Below are positions 6,516 through 10,806 of a stretch of 10,806 bases of DNA, piece after piece (positions within the stretch are counted from its first letter, which is position 1; every line of letters starts with the position of its first letter). Origin of the DNA: Chloroflexota bacterium. GTDB taxonomy: Bacteria; Chloroflexota; Limnocylindria; Limnocylindrales; CSP1-4. The notes below the pieces were generated by a model that was given only the letters and a program-made list of their open reading frames with translations, made no database searches and was not told the DNA's origin. A program made the translations under genes and the position numbers. The DNA lies in assembly GCA_021789355.1 (NCBI GenBank), contig JAJYJR010000114.1, forward strand, positions 1,181 through 11,986, read 5' to 3'.

Positions 6516-6782
6516 CTACGACACCGGCGTCGGCCCAGTCGAGACCGAGATGAACTTGGCGTCCTCATGGACGTGGATCGGCGTATCCGGCTCCGCTTCG
6601 TAGGACACGCGGTGGCGACCATCGATCTGCACCAGGTAGTGGGTCGCCGGGTCGATCTTTGCGAGGGTCAGGATCTGACGCGGCGTCAGCTCTCGCGCCG
6701 TGGTCGTCACCTGCTCGCCGTCGACCGTGAAGTCAATGGAATGGTCGTTGTGCTGGTCAGGCACGTCGCTGTGTGTATCCAT
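6516..6782 (-). CDS. Ubiquitin-like modifier, single multiubiquitin-type domain
   Basis: This 88-residue protein comes first in the operon. After a polar, acidic N-terminus (1-15) comes one beta-grasp-like unit. It starts with a strand (SIDFTVDGEQVTT), continues with TARELTPRQILTLAKIDPATHYLV, a pattern typical of the multiubiquitin family, and ends with strands around KFISVST. It has one domain, although many family members have several. It should be the protein tag activated by the E1 and transferred by the E2-like protein. The C-terminus is STGPTPVS: there is no terminal Gly-Gly, and a lone Gly83 is followed by five residues. The ATG at 6782 is chosen because it has GAGG 8 nt upstream and fits the domain. 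An earlier in-frame ATG at 6869 lies inside the regulatory dyad and adds a non-conserved leader. Confidence 0.85.
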   Translation of the reverse strand: MDTHSDVPDQHNDHSIDFTVDGEQVTTTARELTPRQILTLAKIDPATHYLVQIDGRHRVSYEAEPDTPIHVHEDAKFISVSTGPTPVS

Positions 6783-6848
6783 CGCTCGGACCTCGCTGTG
6801 GGTTGCGGCGCGTCGAGCCGCCTCTACGACGGCTCCGTGCCAAGAGAA

Positions 6849-6871
6849 GGATATACCAAATAGGTACATCC
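6849..6871. promoter_or_regulatory. Inverted-repeat operator candidate in divergent control region
   Basis: GGATATACC (6849-6857) and GGTACATCC (6863-6871) form an inverted repeat with 9-bp arms (8 of 9 paired) around 5 nt. It is in an AT-richer patch between the modifier operon and the toxin gene. Related half-sites AATACC (6888-6893) and GGTATC (6913-6918) form a looser second dyad whose centre is about 43 bp away. The spacing suits cooperative binding by an XRE-type repressor such as the HigA-like protein downstream. Confidence 0.5.
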
Positions 6872-6876
6872 TACAA
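6850..6876 (-). promoter_or_regulatory. Candidate promoter for the ubiquitin-like operon
   Basis: On the minus strand TTGTAG (6876-6871) and TATATC (6855-6850) are 15 nt apart. The -10 lies inside the inverted repeat, so a repressor bound there would block it. The spacing is short and the assignment tentative. Confidence 0.25.
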
Positions 6877-6894
6877 GAGGTTGACCGAATACCT

Positions 6895-6900
6895 TATACT
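6895..6900 (+). promoter_or_regulatory. Candidate -10 for the toxin-antitoxin genes
   Basis: TATACT matches five of six bases of the -10 consensus and lies 26 nt before the toxin GTG. It sits between the two dyads. No convincing -35 is found at 16-18 nt; TTGACC at 6881-6886 is too close. Confidence 0.35.
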
Positions 6901-6926
6901 CACCAAGTTCATGGTATCTGACTCAA

Positions 6927-7271
6927 GTGGTACGCGTGGACCTCGCCTTTCGCACGAGACAGCTGCAGCGCCGATGCTCCTCCGAGGGCCTGATGGTCAG
7001 GACCTGGGGAGCGGAGACCGCGCGGCGCCTCGGGCGAGTGCTCCATCAGCTCGAAGCGGCCGAGACACTCGCCGAGATGGCGACCCTTCCACAGCTGCGC
7101 TGCCACGAATTGCAGGGGGATCGTGACGGGCAGATCAGTCTCGATCTGACGCACCCACTCAGGCTGATCGTCGAGGTGGCAATGGATCCCGTCCCCCGCA
7201 AAGTCGACGGCGGGCTGGACTGGAGCCAGGTGTCCGCCGTGATTGTGGTGGAGGTCGCAGATACTCACTAG
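6927..7271 (+). CDS. higB: HigB/RelE-type toxin of a toxin-antitoxin pair
   Basis: This 114-residue protein has the HigB-like (plasmid maintenance killer) layout. There is an N-terminal helical region with WGAETARRLGRVLHQLEAAETL (27-48), typical of the family helix followed by xLDxA-x-L. Then come LQGDRDGQISLDL (62-74) and strands LRLIVEV and VIVVEVADTH, the last matching the family ending VEIVDYH. Such proteins are ribosome-dependent mRNA endonucleases that stop translation when not bound by their antitoxin. The middle (87-100) is slightly longer than usual. The gene lies 30 nt upstream of an XRE-peptidase gene, in the HigBA order of toxin first. The start is uncertain: GTG 6927 is listed and GTG 6936 is possible. 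Neither has a strong ribosome binding site. Confidence 0.8.
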   Translation: MVRVDLAFRTRQLQRRCSSEGLMVRTWGAETARRLGRVLHQLEAAETLAEMATLPQLRCHELQGDRDGQISLDLTHPLRLIVEVAMDPVPRKVDGGLDWSQVSAVIVVEVADTH

Positions 7272-7301
7272 CCCAACAGGGACGGAAAGGAGAGTGTCCG
7301 G

Positions 7302-8405
7302 GTGGCCAACTCTGCGCTGCAGACGACCTACCCCTACCGACCTGACTACGCGATCCCGCCCGGCGAGACGCTGCGGGACACCCTCGAGGCGGTCGACATG
7401 CCCCAGGCTGAGCTCGCCCGTCGTACCGGACTGTCAGTCAAGCACATCAACCAGATCGTGCAAGGCGCCGCACCGATCACACCGGACACCGCGCTCGCTT
7501 TGGAGCGCGTCACTGGCGTGCCCGCCCAGCTGTGGGCGCGGTTGGAGGCCACCTATCAGGCCCGGGAAGCCCGTCGGCGCGAGCGCATGACGCTTGATCC
7601 GAGCCTGTCGTGGCTCGATCGACTACCGATCCGCGACCTGGTACGTCGGGGCTATCTACCCCAAACCCATGATCGCATCGCCCTCCTGCAGGACGTGCTG
7701 ACGTTCTTTGGGATCGCGAATGCGGGTGCCTGGAATGAGGTCTGGATGGCACCCGGCGCCGCCTTTCGCAGGTCCCCCGCGTTCAGCAGCGACCCATATG
7801 CAGTGGCATGCTGGCTTCGGATAGGGGAAATCGAGGCGTCCAAAATCGAGTGCCAACCGTTCGACCGCGCCCGGTTTGTTGCAGCCCTGCGCCGGATTCG
7901 ATCCCTCATGGGGGCCAGTCCCGACGCGTTCGAGCCCGAGCTGGTCGGGCTGTGCCGCCAGAGCGGGGTGGCGGTGGTGTTCGTGGCGGAGATCAAAGGC
8001 GCGCGGACGAGCGGGGCAGCGCACTGGCTAAGCCCCACAAAGGCGCTGATCCAGCTGTCACTGCGCTACCGGTGGGCCGATCATTTCTGGTTCACGTTCT
8101 TCCACGAGGCAGGCCACCTTCTACTACACGGCAAGCGCGAGGCCTTCCTCGACGACGGCAGAGACGACCGAGACGTGCGGGAGCGCCAGGCTGACACGTT
8201 TGCAGCGCGGACCCTTATCCCGATCGAACACGAGCCGCAGCTTGCTCACCTGACCACGCTCGCCGCGATCCGCTCGTTCGCCGACTCCGTCGGCGTCCCG
8301 CCGGGAATAGTTGTCGGCAGGCTCCAGCGTGAGCACGTCATTCCTTTCAACGTCGGCAATCATCTCCGAGTCCAATACCAGCTCCGAGACGACGTGGGGC
8401 GGTGA
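7302..8405 (+). CDS. HigA-type XRE antitoxin fused to ImmA/IrrE-family zinc peptidase
   Basis: This protein has 367 residues, with a GTG start at 7302 and an AAGGAG ribosome binding site 9 nt upstream. Residues about 18-90 are a HigA-like XRE domain with IPPGETLRDTLEAVDMPQAE followed by RTGLSVKHINQIVQGAAPIT and a LERVTGVPAQLW helix. After a helical linker (about 95-210), the C-terminal half is a COG2856 (ImmA/IrrE) metallopeptidase. It has zinc motif H268-E-A-G-H272 (FFHEAGHLLLH) and the downstream ERQADTFAARTLIP segment (294-307), which carries the expected acidic ligand. It should bind and neutralise the HigB-like toxin and repress the operon. The peptidase suggests control by proteolysis, as ImmA-type enzymes cleave phage-type repressors after DNA damage. 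XRE-IrrE fusions paired with RelE-like toxins are common in actinobacteria. Its substrate is unknown. Confidence 0.9.
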   Translation: MANSALQTTYPYRPDYAIPPGETLRDTLEAVDMPQAELARRTGLSVKHINQIVQGAAPITPDTALALERVTGVPAQLWARLEATYQAREARRRERMTLDPSLSWLDRLPIRDLVRRGYLPQTHDRIALLQDVLTFFGIANAGAWNEVWMAPGAAFRRSPAFSSDPYAVACWLRIGEIEASKIECQPFDRARFVAALRRIRSLMGASPDAFEPELVGLCRQSGVAVVFVAEIKGARTSGAAHWLSPTKALIQLSLRYRWADHFWFTFFHEAGHLLLHGKREAFLDDGRDDRDVRERQADTFAARTLIPIEHEPQLAHLTTLAAIRSFADSVGVPPGIVVGRLQREHVIPFNVGNHLRVQYQLRDDVGR

Positions 8406-8682
8406 CGCCGGAGCCGACGTGCGCAAGCGGCGTGCCGCGCAGGGGGCTGCGGCGGTTCACGCACCCAGTATCTTCTCGGATATGGGGACCCTCGCCGGAC
8501 CGCAGCGATCGCGGGAAACGAATTCTGCAGCAGCTCCGTCCGCCCGCACAAGTCGCCTGCTAGTTGCTCACACAGCCTGGGCTAAGTGCCCGGTAGCGCG
8601 GAGCACATCTGACCCCGGACGAGATCACCGCGCTGCTCGACCAGCCGCGGGGTATGCTCGGGCGGTCAGCGAGGGAGAGTCC
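8406..8682. other. Intergenic stretch before the methyltransferase
   Basis: This holds no gene I can support. A short frame at 8609-8650 would read LTPDEITALLDQPRG, which looks protein-like but has no start or domain and may be a relic. The only other feature noted is a GCGATCGC palindrome at 8505-8512. Confidence 0.4.
8653..8658 (+). promoter_or_regulatory. Candidate -10 of the methyltransferase gene
   Basis: TATGCT lies 24 nt before the ATG at 8683, upstream of a GAGGGAGAG ribosome binding site (8671-8679). No recognisable -35 is present. Confidence 0.3.
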
Positions 8683-10137
8683 ATGGTCGAGCCTAGCGCT
8701 AACCTGCTCTACTACGGCGACAACCTGGACGTCCTGCGCCGCCACCTCCGTGACGAGTCTGTGGACCTCGTCTACCTCGATCCACCGTTCAACTCGAACG
8801 CGACCTACAACGTGCTGTTCTCAGAGCACGGCGTCCGCGCCGCGGCGCAGATCCAGGCGTTCGGGGACACATGGGAGTGGAACACCGATTCCGCGAGCGC
8901 CTATGAAGAGGTCGTCGAGCGGGGTGGAGCGGTGGCGAATGCCATGCTTGCCTTCCGTACCCTGCTCGGCGGGTCGGACATGCTCGCGTATCTCTCGATG
9001 ATGGCGCCCCGACTCGTTGAGTTGCACCGGGTGCTCAAGCCGACCGGAACCATCTACCTCCACTGCGACCCGACCGCCTCCCACTACCTGAAGCTGCTCC
9101 TGGATCGGGTGTTCGGGGCCAGGAACTTCCGCAACGAAATCATCTGGTGCTACGCGGGTGGGGGAATCCCTCGCAAGGACTTCCCGCGCAAGCACGACGT
9201 GATCCTGCGGTACACCAAGTCCGATGACTACTTCTACCAGCCGATCTTCCGCCCGTACAGCCCCGGCACTGTCCAGCGAGGACGGACGCAGGTCAAGGGG
9301 GTCTACTTCGATGCCGGACTACGGCCCGAGGGAACTCCGGTCAATGACTGGTGGCCTGACGTATCGAAGATTACGAGCCCGACCGACCCAGAGAAGCTCG
9401 GTTACCCGACGCAGAAGTCCCGGGCACTCCTGGAGCGCATCCTCGTCGCGAGCAGCGAGCCGGGCGGCCTCGTGCTGGATCCGTTCTGCGGATGTGGCAC
9501 GACGATCGATGCCGCGCAAGAGCTGGGCCGTCGCTGGATCGGCATCGACATCACCCACCTCGCCATCGGCCTGATCAAACACCGGCTAGCAGACCGGTAC
9601 GGCCCTGAGATCGCCGCGACATACCGGGTCGTCGGAGAACCCACCACCGTTGAAGACGCGGCCGTACTCGCCCGGGAGGACCCCTTCCAGTTTCAGGCGT
9701 GGGCGCTTGGGCTCGTCGGGGCAAGGGTGGCGGGCAGTGACCGGAGGGGTGCGGATCGCGGGATCGATGGGCGGCTTTACTTTCACGATTCGGCGGGCGG
9801 GGAAACCCGCCAGATCATCTTCAGCGTCAAGGCAGGAGAGCACCTGTCCCCATCCTTCGTCCGCGACCTGCGTGGTGTGATCGAGAAGGAGCACGCGCAC
9901 ATCGGCGTCCTGATCACGTTTGCCGATCCGACTTCAGGCATGGAAGCTGAAGCCGCCAGCGCGGGCTTCTATGCCTCGCCATGGGGTCACCACCCGCGCC
10001 TGCAACTGAGAACGGTAGCCCAACTGCTCGACGGCAGAGGGATCGACTATCCCCACGTCGCGGGGGCCAACGTGACATTCCAGCGAGCCGAGCGGATCAA
10101 GAAAGCGGCCGAGCAGGCCGAGCTGTTCGGGGGTTAG
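8683..10137 (+). CDS. DNA methyltransferase - Mrr-like nuclease fusion (single-chain restriction-modification)
   Basis: This 484-residue protein starts at ATG 8683 with GAGGGAGAG just upstream. The frame is open further upstream, but homologues begin near NLLYYGDNLDVLRRH, at residue 7 here. Residues 1-320 are a beta-class amino methyltransferase: motif IV YLDPPFNSN (31-39) precedes the SAM-binding motif I VLDPFCGCGTT (264-274). The region between them would hold target recognition. Residues about 322-435 form a PD-(D/E)xK nuclease-like domain (PFQFQAWALGLVGA, then GADRGIDGRL with Asp358 and Asp362, then FSVKAG with Lys383), ending in a conserved RDLRGVIEKEHAHIGVLITF stretch. The position usually Glu or Gln before xK is Ser381. 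The C-terminus AEQAELFGG resembles the usual LF tail. It probably methylates adenine or cytosine-N4 in a specific site and may cut unmodified DNA. A small gene follows after 4 nt. Confidence 0.92.
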   Translation: MVEPSANLLYYGDNLDVLRRHLRDESVDLVYLDPPFNSNATYNVLFSEHGVRAAAQIQAFGDTWEWNTDSASAYEEVVERGGAVANAMLAFRTLLGGSDMLAYLSMMAPRLVELHRVLKPTGTIYLHCDPTASHYLKLLLDRVFGARNFRNEIIWCYAGGGIPRKDFPRKHDVILRYTKSDDYFYQPIFRPYSPGTVQRGRTQVKGVYFDAGLRPEGTPVNDWWPDVSKITSPTDPEKLGYPTQKSRALLERILVASSEPGGLVLDPFCGCGTTIDAAQELGRRWIGIDITHLAIGLIKHRLADRYGPEIAATYRVVGEPTTVEDAAVLAREDPFQFQAWALGLVGARVAGSDRRGADRGIDGRLYFHDSAGGETRQIIFSVKAGEHLSPSFVRDLRGVIEKEHAHIGVLITFADPTSGMEAEAASAGFYASPWGHHPRLQLRTVAQLLDGRGIDYPHVAGANVTFQRAERIKKAAEQAELFGG

Positions 10138-10141
10138 ACCG

Positions 10142-10351
10142 GTGGGGAAGAAGGGCCTACAGGCCCGCGAGAGTGGCAAGCCGTACCACACCGACTCGGA
10201 CGAACCGAACCCTGTCTATCACAATAGCCCGCGTTGTCCGGACGGGCTCCAGATCAAGAGGAAGAACCTGCAGCCCGGAGCCGACGGGCGACCGCTCTGC
10301 GATGTCTGCGAGTGTCTGCAGCTGAAGGCGCAGGCGCGGACCGGAACATAG
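10142..10351 (+). CDS. Small protein with possible zinc site, linked to the methyltransferase
   Basis: This 69-residue basic protein starts at GTG 10142, only 4 nt after the methyltransferase stop, with a GGGGG stretch about 8 nt upstream, so it is probably co-translated. It holds YHNSPRCPDG (26-35) and GRPLCDVCECL (49-59), so His27 or a neighbour, Cys32, Cys53 and Cys56 could bind one zinc ion. The pattern CPDG-x-x-I-x-x-x-N...G-x-GRPLC-x-x-C looks like a conserved small family. I know no name or function for it. Its position suggests an accessory, control or specificity role for the restriction-modification enzyme. Confidence 0.6.
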   Translation: MGKKGLQARESGKPYHTDSDEPNPVYHNSPRCPDGLQIKRKNLQPGADGRPLCDVCECLQLKAQARTGT

Positions 10352-10517
10352 GCTCGCACTCCAGGCCTCTAGGCACGGCCAACGGTGAGCGGCCAGTCGC
10401 TAGCAACAACCAGCTAGGAGCCCTCGATCGGGCGAGCGATCCACGTCGAACCCCCGCTCAGGCTGGCTCGCGCGCAAGCCCGACGCCCGCACTGCGGCCA
10501 CGGCGTACGATTCAGAC
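10352..10517. other. Intergenic stretch with a weak stem
   Basis: GATCG (10426-10430) and CGATC (10437-10441) could form a short stem after the zinc-site gene. No gene is seen. Confidence 0.25.
10506..10511 (+). promoter_or_regulatory. -10 box set for a leaderless start
   Basis: TACGAT ends 6 nt before the GTG at 10518. Transcription would begin at or next to the start codon, so the mRNA would be leaderless, which is common in actinobacteria. No ribosome binding site is present and no -35 is clear. Confidence 0.45.
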
Positions 10518-10680
10518 GTGGACGAGAAGGCAGCCGGAGCGGCGGTGACTGCGCTGCAGACACAGCTGGACCGCCACCTGGCAGCGATTGACGGGATGGA
10601 CCAGAAGGCTGCACTGCTGCCACCGGCGCTCGGTCTCGTCGGTGTGCTGGGAGTTGTCACCTCGGGAGCGACTGGCTGGA
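10518..10680 (+). pseudogene. 5' fragment of a membrane-protein gene cut by an IS3 element (possible Pycsar/SLATT-like effector)
   Basis: This opens with GTG 10518, with no ribosome binding site but a -10 box placed for leaderless expression. About 54 native residues remain: an amphipathic helix (TALQTQLDRHLAAIDGMDQK) running into a hydrophobic segment (ALLPPALGLVGVLGVVTSGA). After residue 54 the frame enters the IS3 end and stops at 10784 in IS sequence. The helix-D-x-KA-membrane-segment arrangement resembles the start of membrane effector families such as the Pycsar TM effector (PycTM) or SLATT proteins. With so little left this is only a suggestion. The remainder, if present, lies beyond the IS outside the window. 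It is listed as broken because the insertion is inside the frame. Confidence 0.55.
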
Positions 10681-10806
10681 TGAACCGCCCTGACTTCGAT
10701 GGAGACTCCAACGCTTGGAGGATCATGGAGTCATGGCAGAACAGAGCAGCAGCCCGTTCCAGCGCCGGTATCCGCCCGAGCTGAAAGAGCGGGCGGTCCG
10801 CATGGT
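10681..10806 (+). mobile_element. IS3-family insertion sequence, left end (continues beyond window)
   Basis: The end begins TGAACCGCCCTGACTTCGAT and continues GGAGACTCC, the type of terminal repeat with a TG tip seen in actinobacterial IS3 elements. It lies 52 bp before a typical orfA start. The right end and target duplication are outside the window, so the exact boundary rests on the end motif. Confidence 0.8.
10733..10806 (+). CDS. IS3-family transposase OrfA, N-terminal fragment
   Basis: ATG 10733 is followed by about 24 residues to the window edge, including FQRRYPPELKERAVRMV. This is the standard opening of IS3-family OrfA, the start of its helix-turn-helix DNA-binding domain. GGAGGATC upstream (10716-10723) can serve as ribosome binding site. 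OrfA normally continues to about 100 residues, with a frameshift into the integrase-like OrfB; neither can be checked here. Confidence 0.85.
   Translation, partial: MAEQSSSPFQRRYPPELKERAVRM

Noticed and set aside
6162..6863. Plus-strand open frame of 233 codons
   Set aside because: It is antisense to both the E2-like and modifier genes; no family resemblance.
6783..6869. 29-residue N-terminal extension of the modifier
   Set aside because: Its ATG lies inside the inverted repeat and candidate promoter; the extra residues do not belong to the beta-grasp domain.
8609..8650. Protein-like fragment LTPDEITALLDQPRG
   Set aside because: It is too short, lacks a start and is followed by shadow sequence of the methyltransferase; at most a relic.
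8311..8682. Upstream extension of the methyltransferase frame
   Set aside because: It overlaps the end of the XRE-peptidase gene; the conserved methyltransferase N-terminus and the ribosome binding site both point to ATG 8683.
1..10806. CRISPR arrays, tRNA, rRNA, riboswitches
   Set aside because: I found no regularly spaced direct repeats, cloverleaf-like sequence, rRNA segments or recognisable riboswitch cores by eye; a dedicated scan could still find divergent RNAs.

Overview
This is a GC-rich stretch with GTG as well as ATG starts, purine-rich ribosome binding sites, and insertion sequences of types common in Actinomycetota. I read it as an accessory or defence-type region of an actinobacterial chromosome. 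Thermoleophilia is possible, but nothing here fixes the taxon.

Layout. (1) 1-927: 3' part of a large secreted or surface protein with tandem Ig-like repeats; its start lies outside the window. (2) 924-1967: a complete IS481-family element (928-1963) with 26-bp inverted ends and CTAG target duplications. It sits exactly on the stop codon of gene 1 and separates that stop from a hairpin that used to follow it directly. (3) 2202-3914 (-): a 570-aa membrane protein of unknown function with about eight membrane segments and a cytoplasmic middle domain. It is divergent from a small 139-aa gene (4142-4561, +) that may be an HTH/ParS-MbcA-like regulator. (4) 4657-6782 (-): a compact three-gene operon encoding a ubiquitin-like protein (multiubiquitin family), an E2-like protein, and a fusion of a JAB/JAMM isopeptidase with a ThiF-type E1. 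The stop-start junctions are tight (3 nt gap, then an ATGA overlap). (5) 6849-6871: an inverted repeat in a short AT-richer divergent control region. (6) 6927-8405 (+): a HigB/RelE-type toxin followed by an XRE-HTH protein fused to an ImmA/IrrE-type zinc peptidase. (7) 8683-10351 (+): a DNA adenine/cytosine-N4 methyltransferase fused to an Mrr-like nuclease domain, followed by a 69-aa protein with a possible zinc site. (8) 10518-10680: the start of a membrane gene cut by an IS3-family element whose left end and orfA start run off the right edge.

How it fits together. The centre of interest is the ubiquitin-like conjugation operon, which holds modifier, E2-like protein, E1 and deconjugating protease in three genes. 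It is divergent from a toxin-antitoxin-protease pair, and the dyad between them overlaps plausible promoters for both directions. A single-chain restriction-modification enzyme and a disrupted candidate membrane effector lie beside it. This is the composition of a mobile anti-phage defence island. That role is inferred from families and neighbourhood and is not shown directly by the sequence.
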